From positions 62,001 to 126,000 of the forward strand of contig JAJZBZ010000002.1 in the NCBI GenBank assembly GCA_021846275.1: 64,000 nucleotides of DNA, read 5' to 3'. Below are positions 51,228 through 60,855 of this stretch, piece after piece. The DNA comes from Acidobacteriota bacterium. Its GTDB lineage: Bacteria > Acidobacteriota > Terriglobia > Terriglobales > Acidobacteriaceae. Both the position numbers and the translations under genes were made by a program. Each line of letters opens with the position of its first letter. Position 1 is the stretch's first letter. The notes beneath the pieces were generated by a model. That model saw nothing but the letters and a program-made list of their open reading frames with translations, had not been told where the DNA came from and made no database searches.

Positions 51228-53258
51228 TTATGGCGTGGTCATGTGGTTGTTGGCGCGGTTGTCGTCGGGCAGGACGTGGTCGGGATCGACGGTGACCGAG
51301 GCGATGGGCGAGCCGGATTCGGCGGTCCAGGTGTAGGTTCCCTTGGTGAGCCAGGTTTCGACGGGCAGGGTGAAGCGGGTTTTCGCGCCGTTCCGGAAGG
51401 TGACTTCGACGGGGGTGGGAAGGACGAGGCGACCGAGGTTGGTGAGGGTGACGGACGGGCCGTCGATCTTGCTGACGGCGACATCGTAGGTCCAGTTGTG
51501 CATGTACCAGCCGCGCCAGAACCAGTTGAGGTCTTCGCCGCCTTCGGATTGCATTTCGCGGAAGAAATCGGATGGGGAGGGATGTTTGTAGGCCCAGTCG
51601 CGGATGTATTTGCGGAAGGCCCAGTCGAAGCGCTGGGGTCCGAGGATCTGTTCGCGGAGCAGGACCATGCCGTAGGCGCCTTTGAAGTAGCTGATGGGGT
51701 GGCCGAGGGTCCAGCCGAGGGCGTCGGCGGGCATGAGAAGCGAGGGCGCGGCGGGGTTGTCGAGGACTTTGAGGATCATGTCGGGCGGTTCGCCGCCGGC
51801 GGAGTATTCGGAGTCACGCTTGGGCCCGAATTTGCCACCGGCGTAGTCGGCGGACTCCTGAATGTCGATGAAGGTGTTGAAGCCCTCGTCCATGAAGGCG
51901 TGGCGTCGCTCGTTGGAGCCGACGATCATGGGGAACCAGTCGTGGCCGATCTCGTGTGCGGTGACCCAGAAGAGGAATGAGCCTTTGTCGGGGATGCCGT
52001 CGAAAACGATGCCGGGGTACTCCATGCCGGTGGAGAATCCGGCGACGTTGATGGCGCAGGGCCAGGGGTAGGGATACCAGCGTTGGGAGAAACGCTCGAC
52101 AGTGTCTTTGACGTATTGGGTGGACTGATCCCAGGCGTCGGGGCCGACGCTTTCCGGCGGATAGACGCTCATGGCGAGGGCGGATTTGCCGTTGGGAAGG
52201 TTGATGCGGGCCGCATCCCAGACGAAGACGGGCGAGGCGCTCCAGGAGACGTCGCGGGTGTGGTCCATGTGGAAGTGCCAGGTGAGGTTGCCGGTGGATT
52301 TCGGGCGGCTGGCGGGGTCGTTGACCTCGGATGGTTTGCGGATGTAGAGGGTTTTGTCGCTGAGTTTTGCTTTGGCCAGGCGCGCGATCTGGGTCGGGGT
52401 GAGGACTTCAGAGGGGTTCACGAGTTCACCGGAGCCGGCGACGATCATGTTCGACGGGACGGTGACCCAGTAGTCAAAGTTGCCGTATTCGAGATAGAAC
52501 TCGTTGCCGAGGTAGGGGAGGGTGTCCCAGCCGCGAAGGTCGTCGTAGACGGCCATGCGGGGATACCACTGGGCCATGTCGTAGATGTCGCCCTGTTTGG
52601 AGCGGCCCCAGGAGGTGCGTCCGCCCCAGATGCCGGGAATCTGGTAGTGGTACTGGATGTGGATGCGGAGCTGGCCGCCGTGGCCGCGCAGGGGCTGGGG
52701 CAGGCGGATCTGCATGCGTGTGTCGTTGATGAGGTAGTCGACCTTGACGAGCTGCTTGCCGGATTCGATCCGTACCGAGTCAAAAATGAAGCCGTCCGTC
52801 CAGGTTTGTTCCGGTGCCTGGTCGGGGGTTTGCGCTGCGGCCGCGTTGGGTCGGCGACGGCGCATGAGGCCGCCGATGAGGACCTTGGCGCGGGAGTCCT
52901 TGCGGTAGATGTTCTGCTCAAGCTGAATCCAGAGGCTGGGCAGCAGGTCGGGACTGTTGTTGGTGTAGGTGATGATCTCGGTGGTGCGAAGCTGTTTGGC
53001 GGCGGTGTCGAGGGTGGCGTGAAGCTGGTAGTCGGCTTCGTTCTGCCAGTAGGCAGGGCCGGGCGCGCCGTTGCTGGAGCGGTATTCGTTCACTGGATCG
53101 GGCAGCGAGAGCGGAGCGAAGGTGACGCGAGGGTCGAAGGCTGGCTGGGCTGGGTTGGTTTGGGCGCGAAGCAGCGCGGGAGCAAGCGCGAGAACGAGCG
53201 GCGCGAGCAGGAGGAAACGAAGGGTCGCGGGACGGAACGAAGGTTGAGCAGTGTTCAC
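51228..53258 (-). CDS. Secreted M1-family metallopeptidase
   Basis: A protein of 676 residues with a signal peptide (FLLLAPLVLALAPALLRAQ). The zinc motif is HExxH-x18-E: VTAHEIGHDWFPMIVGSNER then AFMDEGFNTF. The substrate-side motif appears as AGFSTGMEYPG, a variant of the GAMEN loop of classical M1 enzymes. The N-terminal 300 residues are the beta-sandwich domain. It is probably a periplasmic or outer-surface aminopeptidase. The GTG at 53258 has AGAGG upstream and starts just before the signal peptide; the in-frame ATG at 53360 is unlikely. Confidence 0.88.
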   Translation of the reverse strand: MNTAQPSFRPATLRFLLLAPLVLALAPALLRAQTNPAQPAFDPRVTFAPLSLPDPVNEYRSSNGAPGPAYWQNEADYQLHATLDTAAKQLRTTEIITYTNNSPDLLPSLWIQLEQNIYRKDSRAKVLIGGLMRRRRPNAAAAQTPDQAPEQTWTDGFIFDSVRIESGKQLVKVDYLINDTRMQIRLPQPLRGHGGQLRIHIQYHYQIPGIWGGRTSWGRSKQGDIYDMAQWYPRMAVYDDLRGWDTLPYLGNEFYLEYGNFDYWVTVPSNMIVAGSGELVNPSEVLTPTQIARLAKAKLSDKTLYIRKPSEVNDPASRPKSTGNLTWHFHMDHTRDVSWSASPVFVWDAARINLPNGKSALAMSVYPPESVGPDAWDQSTQYVKDTVERFSQRWYPYPWPCAINVAGFSTGMEYPGIVFDGIPDKGSFLFWVTAHEIGHDWFPMIVGSNERRHAFMDEGFNTFIDIQESADYAGGKFGPKRDSEYSAGGEPPDMILKVLDNPAAPSLLMPADALGWTLGHPISYFKGAYGMVLLREQILGPQRFDWAFRKYIRDWAYKHPSPSDFFREMQSEGGEDLNWFWRGWYMHNWTYDVAVSKIDGPSVTLTNLGRLVLPTPVEVTFRNGAKTRFTLPVETWLTKGTYTWTAESGSPIASVTVDPDHVLPDDNRANNHMTTP

Positions 53259-53485
53259 AGTGAGCCTCTTCTCTGGGAGTGGAAATAGATAAGTGGTGCG
53301 GTGGTGAATTAGAGACAGCTTACGCCGTGAGGCTGGTTTGGCGAAGGGAATTTTTTGCACGAGGGGTGGGATCGGCTCTGAGGTTTGCAGCGGGTTGCGC
53401 GGGCTGCCGGTGTGTCTGCGGCAGCACCGCGCGGGTTTGCGTTGCGGTTGAGTTACGGCGGGAGTCAGGATGAGTTACTGCGAAG

Positions 53486-55489
53486 TTATGGTGTGGCGCT
53501 GACGACGGGCAGCGAGAGGAAGCTGGCGTGGTCGGGTGTGTGCCAGATGCGCTGGGTGGCGGGGCGGAAATCCTCGGGCTTGGCGTAGAAGATATTCGGC
53601 ACGTAGGTTTGCGGATTGCGGTCGTAGAGCGGGAAGAGCGTGGACTGGACCTGGATCATGATGCGATGGCCGGGCAGGAAGGTGTGATCGACGTTGGGCA
53701 GCGCGAACTGGTATTCGAGCGGCTGGTTGGCGGCGATGGGTTGAGGATGAGAGAAGCTGGTGCGGTAACGGCCGCGGAAGATGTCGGTGCCGATGGGCAG
53801 CTCGTAGCCGCTCATGTCGGGCTGCTGGCCGAGCGTGCCGGGGAATGTGCCGGCGGTGTCGTCGCGCGGGGTCTGCTGGTTGGGATAGACGTCGATGAGC
53901 TTGACGACCCAGTCGGAGTCGGAGCCGGTGGTGGAGGCGATGAGGTGGACGATGGGTTCGCCGGCGATCTTCATGGGCGAGGTGAGCGGGGCGGTCTGGT
54001 AGGTGAGCACGTCGGGACGGCCGTCGACGAAACGCTGGTCGGTGAGCAGCCAGGTGCGCCAGCCGGTGCCCTCGCCGACGACCGGACGCGGACGGTAGGG
54101 GACGGGATTGGCGGGGTCGGAGACGTACTGGTCATATTTCGCTGCATCGGGCTTTGCATTGTCGGAATTGGACCCGGCTGATTTCGGTGCGTCAAAGGAG
54201 AGCGTGCCGTTGGCTTCGAGATAGAGCGGACGGGCCTGACTGGGGCAGCCGGAGTCGCAGCTCTGAGGCCATTTGGCGTAGGTGTCCCAGTGGTCGGTGC
54301 CGGTGTTGTAGATCCAGACGGGCGGCGTGGAGGGAGTGGGCGAGCCGGGTTTCAGGTACTGGTTGAAGAATGGCAGCAGGACATCGCGACGCCACTGCTC
54401 GGCGGTGTCGGTGGCCCAGACGAAGGGTCCGATGGCGCGACCCTGGCGGTTGATCTGGGAGTGGAACCAGGGGCCGATGACGAGGAAGTTCATGGTGTTG
54501 GTGGTGTCCTGCGGCTCCCAGGCGCGATAGCTGTGGTTGGTGCCGTACATGTCCTCCTGATCCCACTCGCCCTGCTCCCACATGGTGGGGACGGTGAGCT
54601 TGGTTTTGGCGATGAGCTTGTCGAGGGCCTGGGCCTGCCAGAAGCCGTCGTAGGCGGGATTGTCCTCGATGTCTTTCCAGAAGGGAAGCTGGTCCATGTT
54701 GCGGGAGCGGGCGAAGTTTCCGGCTGTGCCGGCGGCGAGGAAGTTGGTGTAGTCGTCGCCGAGGTCGGGGACACGGACGCCGTTGCCGCGACGGGTGGTC
54801 TGCGAGAGGACGTAATCGATATTCGGTTCGCGGAAGGCTCCGTAGTGGAACCAGTCATCGCCCATCCAGCCATCGACCATGGGGCTTTCCGGCGCTGTAA
54901 CTTTGAGCGCGGGATGAGGGTGAAGCAGCGCCATGACGACGGTGAATCCCTCGTAGGAGCTGCCGATCATGCCGACGCGGCCGTTGGATTCGGGGACGTG
55001 CTTGACGAGCCAGTCGATGGTGTCCCAGGCGTCGGTGGTGTCGTCGGCGCCGCTGTTGTTGTAGCCGGAGCCGAGCGGCGGCGGAGTCATGAGATAGACG
55101 CCCTCGGAGCCGTATTTGCCGCGCACGTCCTGGTAGACGCGGATGTAACCGGCGCGGACGAAATCCTCGTCGGAGAGCGGGACGGCGTCGATGAGGTGAG
55201 CGGCGTTGGGGGTGCCGATGCGGTGGGCGGCGTCGTAGGGCGTGCGGGTGAGGACGATGGGCGCGTCGTGCGCGCCTTTGGGAATCCAGATGACGGTGTA
55301 GAGCCGGACGCCGTCGCGCATGGGGACCATCTCGACGCGCTTGGTGTAATCGCGGTCGGCGACGGGCGGCTGGTAGTTGTCGTTCCTGTCGTTGGTGTAG
55401 GGCTTCTGTTGCGCGCGGGCCGTGGGTGCGGACGCGGCCAGAGTGAGCGCGCCAAGACTGAGGACAAATGCCGTCTTCACCAGATTCAT
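53486..55489 (-). CDS. Secreted CocE/NonD-type hydrolase (X-Pro dipeptidyl-peptidase S15 fold)
   Basis: A protein of 667 residues with a signal peptide (TAFVLSLGALTLAASAPTARAQ). The alpha/beta-hydrolase nucleophile is Ser178 in GMIGSSYEGFT (GxSYxG). LTRTPYDAAHRIG and YIRVYQDVRGKYGSEG are typical of the S15/CocE family. The C-terminal part is the jelly-roll domain (YRTSFSHPQPIAANQPLEY, PGHRIMIQVQSTLFPLYDRN). Members act as X-Pro peptidases, glutaryl-7-ACA acylases or esterases; this one's substrate is unknown. AAGGAA precedes ATG 55489. It follows the M1 peptidase region and may share a role in peptide use. Confidence 0.9.
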   Translation of the reverse strand: MNLVKTAFVLSLGALTLAASAPTARAQQKPYTNDRNDNYQPPVADRDYTKRVEMVPMRDGVRLYTVIWIPKGAHDAPIVLTRTPYDAAHRIGTPNAAHLIDAVPLSDEDFVRAGYIRVYQDVRGKYGSEGVYLMTPPPLGSGYNNSGADDTTDAWDTIDWLVKHVPESNGRVGMIGSSYEGFTVVMALLHPHPALKVTAPESPMVDGWMGDDWFHYGAFREPNIDYVLSQTTRRGNGVRVPDLGDDYTNFLAAGTAGNFARSRNMDQLPFWKDIEDNPAYDGFWQAQALDKLIAKTKLTVPTMWEQGEWDQEDMYGTNHSYRAWEPQDTTNTMNFLVIGPWFHSQINRQGRAIGPFVWATDTAEQWRRDVLLPFFNQYLKPGSPTPSTPPVWIYNTGTDHWDTYAKWPQSCDSGCPSQARPLYLEANGTLSFDAPKSAGSNSDNAKPDAAKYDQYVSDPANPVPYRPRPVVGEGTGWRTWLLTDQRFVDGRPDVLTYQTAPLTSPMKIAGEPIVHLIASTTGSDSDWVVKLIDVYPNQQTPRDDTAGTFPGTLGQQPDMSGYELPIGTDIFRGRYRTSFSHPQPIAANQPLEYQFALPNVDHTFLPGHRIMIQVQSTLFPLYDRNPQTYVPNIFYAKPEDFRPATQRIWHTPDHASFLSLPVVSATP

Positions 55490-55771
55490 CGGAATTCCTT
55501 TGCCGGGATTTTGCGCGAGCGAGTGCTGCGCAGAGAGGTGCAACCAGTATGCAGGAAGCGGCAGGCGGGTGCCAGTGTTTTTGTGGTGGCCGTCGGGGTG
55601 GCCGGGGATGCGGGTGTTCGATCCAATTCGATCCATGAGGATGAAAACGCTCCAGAGTAACGGGCGAGTGACTTGATTTGCGACGCGGCGAGTGGATTTG
55701 TTTGCAACCGGGTTTCATTTCGCAGTACGATGGCTGCGATTCGGTACGACTCTGCACGAGGACAACCCTGC

Positions 55772-58516
55772 ATGCGATGGAAGCTCCCCGCTCATCTGCT
55801 CCTGCTGCTTTCCGCGATTCCCGCCCATGCGTTTCAGGCCAGTGGCTTTCAGACTGGATGTACGCCGCCGCAACCGAAACTGAGCGTCAACCGCCCGAAT
55901 ATATTTTCTGAACAACAGGAGCAGTGGCTCGGCGATTTGCAGGCCGAGATGGTGGAGCCGCGCTATACGCTGCTGCCGACGGCCGAGAGCGCATATCTCG
56001 ATGCTCTGGGCCAGCGGATTCTTGAGCAGCTTCCGCCGACTTCGATTCACTATACGTTTCGCGTGTATGAGTCGCCGTATCTGAAGGCGTTTTCGCTGGC
56101 TGGCGGGCACGTCTATGTGAGCCGCAAGCTGATCATGGACGTGCAGAACGAGGACGAGCTGGCGGCGATTCTGGCGCAGGAGATTGGGCGGGTCTACATT
56201 CACCACACGGCGAGCGCGATTACGCGGCTGATTGAGAGCACGCTGCATGTGAAGCATCTGGGCGACGAGGCGAATGTGGACGACACGTTTGAGCGGATGC
56301 TGAATATGCCGACGGATCGCTTCTACTCGTATCTGTCGTTTGACGAGCAGCGTGATGACGAGGTGATGGCCGACGCGGTGGGGTTGTATGCGATGATCCG
56401 CGCGCACTTCAATCCGCAGGCGTTTCCGACGGTGCTGGATCGCATCAACGACAACGGCGGGTATACGGGAAATGTGCTGACGGATGTTTTTGAGCTGACG
56501 CCGATCATCAGCATACGCGTGCGGATGGCGAAAAAAGCCGTGGCCGATCTTCCGGCGGGGTGCGTGGCGACGGCGGACTCGAAGCCGAAGGATTTTGAGA
56601 AGTTTCAGCAGGCGATCGAGAACGAGCGGATCGACCCGTTTGTGGCACCGACGCCGGGCTTGCTGTCGCTGGCGCTCGAACCGATGGAGCCTGCGCTGAG
56701 CGGTCTGGTGCTGAGTCCGGATGCGAAGTACGTGCTGGCGCAGGACGAGTATCAGATTCACGTGCTCTCCGCGCAGCCGGTGAAGCTGTTGTTTTCGATC
56801 CATGCGTATCATGCGGAAAAGGCCCAGTTCACGCCGGATTCCGGGAGCGTGGTCTTCCACTACAACGACATGCACGTGGAGAAGTGGAGCATTGCGACGG
56901 AGCAGCCGACGAGCGTGCAGGATTTTATCGACTATGCCGGGTGTTTGCAGACGAGCCTGTCGCCGGATGGCAACGCGATGGCCTGCGTGAGTCCCTACTA
57001 CGGGCTGACGGGCAATACGGTTTGGCTGAAGCTGGCCGATATTGCGAATGGGAAGATGCTGTATGAGAACAGGGATTTTTATAACGATTTCCAGGGCACG
57101 AACATCAATGCGACGATGCGCTGGACGCGCGACGGGCGCTACTTTCTGGCGACCTCGGGCCTGGCGGCGATGGCGTATGACTCGACCACGAAGCACACGG
57201 TGAAACTGGATGGCGATCTGGGCAATCTGTGGCAGCAGCGATCAGCGTTTGTGGGGTCGGACAGGATTCTGTTTACGTGCGACTGGGCTGTGCGCACTGG
57301 ATCGTGGCAGCAACAGATCAACATGTGTTATACGACGTTTCCGGGCGGGCAGAAGCTGAAGCAGTTTCCGTTGCCGTTTGGAACGCTGCGGACAGTGGCC
57401 GACAGCAGTCATGTGCTCTTCGGGCCGCTGGAAAACGCCGCGGTGGCAGTGATCGATCCATCCACGGAAAAGGTTCAGAACGAGTTCCCGGAAAATTCGG
57501 TGGACGTGAACGGCAAGACGATTGCGTATGAGCTTCCGTCGGGCGGGATCGGAGTGGGCGAGATGGGTGGGAAGATTTTCGGCGCTCCGCTGCCATTTAC
57601 TCCGCTGACGGCGATTACGACGAGCGCGTTCAGCCCGAATGGGAATTATCTGGCGATCTCCAATCGCGCGCGCGGCAGCGTGTGGGACTTGCGGACGGGA
57701 AAGCGGATCGCGGCGACGATGCCGTTTCTGACGGCGTGGGTGGATGACACAGGCAAGCCGCATACGATCCCGCTGCCGTATGAGGGTACGCGGTCGTTCA
57801 ACCCGGCGCAGTTTCCGATGCAGTCGGGCAGCGTGCGGCTGCAATTTACGGCGAACAACGTGATGCAGAGTTATACGGGCTATGACCAACTGACGGTGAG
57901 CGACGCGGCGACGCATGCGAAGCTGTGGTCGCGGAATTTCATACAGGGCGTTCCGCAGGTGGTTCCGGCCGACGATGACCAGACGCTGCTGGCGACCTGG
58001 TACAACAGGTGGAGCGGCGGCGGGAAGCTGACGTATACGTCGGATCAGCCGCTGATTACGCACATCAATACCGAGGGCACGGTGGTGGAGGTGGTGGACA
58101 ATCGCACGGGAAAAGTGAAGCACCAGTTGCTGATTCCGGAGTTTTTCCCGGCCGATTGCCTGTGCCAGTATCATCCGGCGGATTTGTATGGATCGATGCT
58201 GGCGGTTCACAGCGTTCACAACGAGACGACGGTCTATCGCGTGGATACGGGGAAGCGCATGTTTGCGTTTTTTGGTTATGCGCTGGCGGGCGACGAATCG
58301 CTGGGAATGTTGGCGGCGACGGATCGCATACAGGAGCTGAACCTCTATGACACGGCGAGCGGACGACGGCTGGCACATCTGATGCTGGATCAGATACTGG
58401 TCTCGGCGCGATTCCTGCCGGAGCAGAAGGTGCTGCTGGTGACGACGGCCTCGCAGACGGTGTATCGGATCGGGCTTGGGCCGATGATGGCGGCGCGGGC
58501 GGGTGGGGCGAGCTAA
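55772..58516 (+). CDS. Secreted M48-like pseudopeptidase joined to a beta-propeller region
   Basis: A protein of 914 residues with a signal peptide (LPAHLLLLLSAIPAHAFQ). Residues about 40-250 look like a periplasmic M48 peptidase (YESPYLKAFSLAGGHVYVSR, then NEDELAAILAQEIGRVYIHH). The zinc motif HExxH is changed to QEIGR (residues 136-140), losing both His ligands, although the downstream E-x-x-x-D (E197, D201 in DDEVMADAVGLYAM) remains. The rest is repeated WD/propeller-like blades (LSPDAKYVLAQDEYQIHVLS, FSPNGNYLAISNRARGSVWDLRTG). It is probably a binding protein and not a protease. GAGGA 9 bases upstream supports ATG 55772. Confidence 0.75.
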   Translation: MRWKLPAHLLLLLSAIPAHAFQASGFQTGCTPPQPKLSVNRPNIFSEQQEQWLGDLQAEMVEPRYTLLPTAESAYLDALGQRILEQLPPTSIHYTFRVYESPYLKAFSLAGGHVYVSRKLIMDVQNEDELAAILAQEIGRVYIHHTASAITRLIESTLHVKHLGDEANVDDTFERMLNMPTDRFYSYLSFDEQRDDEVMADAVGLYAMIRAHFNPQAFPTVLDRINDNGGYTGNVLTDVFELTPIISIRVRMAKKAVADLPAGCVATADSKPKDFEKFQQAIENERIDPFVAPTPGLLSLALEPMEPALSGLVLSPDAKYVLAQDEYQIHVLSAQPVKLLFSIHAYHAEKAQFTPDSGSVVFHYNDMHVEKWSIATEQPTSVQDFIDYAGCLQTSLSPDGNAMACVSPYYGLTGNTVWLKLADIANGKMLYENRDFYNDFQGTNINATMRWTRDGRYFLATSGLAAMAYDSTTKHTVKLDGDLGNLWQQRSAFVGSDRILFTCDWAVRTGSWQQQINMCYTTFPGGQKLKQFPLPFGTLRTVADSSHVLFGPLENAAVAVIDPSTEKVQNEFPENSVDVNGKTIAYELPSGGIGVGEMGGKIFGAPLPFTPLTAITTSAFSPNGNYLAISNRARGSVWDLRTGKRIAATMPFLTAWVDDTGKPHTIPLPYEGTRSFNPAQFPMQSGSVRLQFTANNVMQSYTGYDQLTVSDAATHAKLWSRNFIQGVPQVVPADDDQTLLATWYNRWSGGGKLTYTSDQPLITHINTEGTVVEVVDNRTGKVKHQLLIPEFFPADCLCQYHPADLYGSMLAVHSVHNETTVYRVDTGKRMFAFFGYALAGDESLGMLAATDRIQELNLYDTASGRRLAHLMLDQILVSARFLPEQKVLLVTTASQTVYRIGLGPMMAARAGGAS

Positions 58517-58536
58517 AAGCTGCTCGCCGCTGTCTC

Positions 58537-59664
58537 TCAATGAGCTATTCCGAGGATTTCCGCCGATGATCGTCCGGAGTGCAAGGTGAACCGAGCGTCT
58601 TCCGGGTTAGCTTTCCAGCAAGGCAGTTCGAACGTATCGTCCAAGGGATATTCCGCAGCGGGATTGAGATAGATTTGCAGAGTCTTATCTCGCATGGACC
58701 ACGGATTGATTTGAACCCCGACGAGTATTGCGCTTACCTGTCGGTTGCGGGGTGATTGCGAAGTTCCCCAGAAGCTCTCGCCGCCAATCAGTGTACTTTC
58801 AAATTCTTCTTGCGCGCAGTATTTTCCAATGTTCAGCGCAATTATGTATGGGGCGTTTAGATGTTGATATTTTGTTGACTTGGCGTTAAGTGAACCCAAG
58901 GTTTTAGAAAGCGTGTTCTCCCACACAAATTTTCTTGTAAACATTTGTAGGGTCTTCAGCCCTTCGGTGTCCGCCGTGAAGAGACTCTTATTGATCGCAC
59001 GCAGGCATATAATCCAAGTTTTGCTATGGCTGTCTATTTGGTCGCATTCCTCAATCGATTCATTCCATGCGCTTCCGTTCCATACGAATGTTCTCTGCTC
59101 GCTTGGCGATTGCGGATGCTGTCTGTCGATCCATGCTCGTAAGCACGTATGGAGACCGTCAAATCCAGGATTCTCTGGGCCTACTTTGTAAATATGCAAA
59201 CCTAAGCAAAATTGCTTGAAGGTCCATGAGTTGATCGCATCCATCAATTCCGACGCGCGTCGATCCTGGCCTAGAGCCAAGCTCGACTTCGATCCAACCC
59301 ATACTGCTTCCACATACGCAATCGTGTTGTCGTTGCGTATCAAGCGGAAGTCGGGGCGCTTGCCAGATGCTGCAACTGTGTGGTGTATTTCAATGCTGTA
59401 ATTGCTTTTCCGAAATAGCTCATGGAGATAAAGCTCCCAGAATGCGCCGATATGATTGCTGGCGAGCCTATTACGAAAGCGCCCTCGCAGGTCTCGCTTT
59501 TCTTTTCCTTCTGGATGGTTAGAGAACCAGTGTTCGATAGCGTCTTTGCTTTTCATGGCAGCTGGACTGCTCGAATTTTCTAATGCTAAAAATTCGGTTG
59601 TGGCGTACCGCTGTGGCTTGCACGCGTCGAGATCGAATTGTTTGAACATACGCGGATTCGTCAT
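58537..59664 (-). CDS. Second orphan protein with a PD-(D/E)xK-like core
   Basis: A protein of 375 residues of no family I can name. Residues 70-125 show a nuclease-like pattern: helix with Glu77 (GAFWELYLHELFRKS), Asp105 (GKRPDFRLIR) and Glu119 (AYVEAVWVG). The usual Lys two residues after the Glu is Val121; Lys126 could substitute, or the enzyme may be inactive. AT-richer base use than both flanks suggests transfer. The start is unsure: ATG 59664 is used, with ATG 59649 as an alternative; neither has a good Shine-Dalgarno. Confidence 0.65.
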   Translation of the reverse strand: MTNPRMFKQFDLDACKPQRYATTEFLALENSSSPAAMKSKDAIEHWFSNHPEGKEKRDLRGRFRNRLASNHIGAFWELYLHELFRKSNYSIEIHHTVAASGKRPDFRLIRNDNTIAYVEAVWVGSKSSLALGQDRRASELMDAINSWTFKQFCLGLHIYKVGPENPGFDGLHTCLRAWIDRQHPQSPSEQRTFVWNGSAWNESIEECDQIDSHSKTWIICLRAINKSLFTADTEGLKTLQMFTRKFVWENTLSKTLGSLNAKSTKYQHLNAPYIIALNIGKYCAQEEFESTLIGGESFWGTSQSPRNRQVSAILVGVQINPWSMRDKTLQIYLNPAAEYPLDDTFELPCWKANPEDARFTLHSGRSSAEILGIAH

Positions 59665-59860
59665 GCTTCGACAATGCGCTCGATGTGAGTTGCAATGCAA
59701 GCGCTTGATGAAGTTGCCCCGAAAGTTGTGTGGAATCGATAATTTTCCAATCCGCTGTGAACCCGGAGACGGCTGCGGCGATTGACCGGGTGGGCGCAAG
59801 CTGCGAGGATGGGCGGCGGGAGTGGTGCGCGCCGGATGCGTGTGCCGGAGGGTGGCCGCG

Positions 59861-60838
59861 ATGTTTGAGCCGCAGAGCTATGGGTGGGCGCTGGTGTGCA
59901 TGGGGTTGACCATGCTGTGCTGGGGTTCGTGGGCGAATGCGCGGAAGCTGACGCCGGGATTTCGGTTTCCGCTGTTCTATTGGGATTATGTGAGCGGGCT
60001 GCTGGCGGCGACGGTGGTGCTGGGGCTGACGCTGGGCACGATGGGCAGCACGGGGCTAGGACTGACAGACGATCTGGCGCAGGCGGCGACGGGGAAACTG
60101 GCGCTGGCGGTGGCGAGCGGGGTGGATTTCAACGTGGCGAATCTGCTGCTGGTGGCGGCGATTGAGGCGGCGGGGCTGGCGGTGGCGTTTCCGGTGGGGA
60201 TCGGGCTGGCGCTGGTGGTGGGCGCGGTGTCGAGCTATGTGGTGGCTCCGGCGGGGAACGCTGTGATGCTGTTTGGCGGCGTGGGGCTGGTGTTGGCGGC
60301 GATTGTCTGCGATGCGGCAGCGTACCGCATGCGCGAGCGCGAGCGGGCGACGCGGCGCGGGATTGGGCTGAGCCTGGCGGCGGGGCTGATGATGGGCACG
60401 TTTTATCCGCTGGTGGCGCGGGCGATGCGGGGCGAACATGCGGCGGGACCGTACAGCGCGGCGATGTTTTTTTCGCTGGGCGTGGCGCTGTGCGCGCTGC
60501 CGACGAATGGGGCGCTGATGCGCTGGCCGATCGATGGCGGGAAGCCGACGACGATGCGCGCGTATGGGGATGCGCCGATGCGGTGGCACGTGTGGGGTGC
60601 TGTGGGCGGCGCGGTGTGGGCGGTGGGCGCGACGCTGAATTTTGTGGCGGCGGGCCGCGTGGGGCCGGCGGTTTCGTATGCGATGGGACAGGGCGCGACG
60701 ATGGTGACGGCGGCGTGGGGCGTGTTTGTGTGGCGGGAGTTTGGCGGCGCGCCGCGCGGGACGCGGTGGCTGCTGGGGGCGATGTTTGCGCTGTTTGTGG
60801 CGGGGCTGACGCTGGTGGCGCTGGCTCCGCTGCACTGA
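59861..60838 (+). CDS. Ten-helix sugar transporter (GRP/DMT superfamily)
   Basis: A protein of 325 residues with about ten transmembrane helices. The start YGWALVCMGLTMLCWGSWANARKL and the middle GLMMGTFYPLVARAM resemble the glucose/ribose porter branch of the drug/metabolite transporter superfamily. GGAGG about 9 bases upstream supports ATG 59861. The ribokinase gene starts 17 bases downstream, so the pair probably imports and phosphorylates a pentose such as ribose. Confidence 0.82.
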   Translation: MFEPQSYGWALVCMGLTMLCWGSWANARKLTPGFRFPLFYWDYVSGLLAATVVLGLTLGTMGSTGLGLTDDLAQAATGKLALAVASGVDFNVANLLLVAAIEAAGLAVAFPVGIGLALVVGAVSSYVVAPAGNAVMLFGGVGLVLAAIVCDAAAYRMRERERATRRGIGLSLAAGLMMGTFYPLVARAMRGEHAAGPYSAAMFFSLGVALCALPTNGALMRWPIDGGKPTTMRAYGDAPMRWHVWGAVGGAVWAVGATLNFVAAGRVGPAVSYAMGQGATMVTAAWGVFVWREFGGAPRGTRWLLGAMFALFVAGLTLVALAPLH

Positions 60839-60855
60839 GCGGGCTGGAGCGGGGA

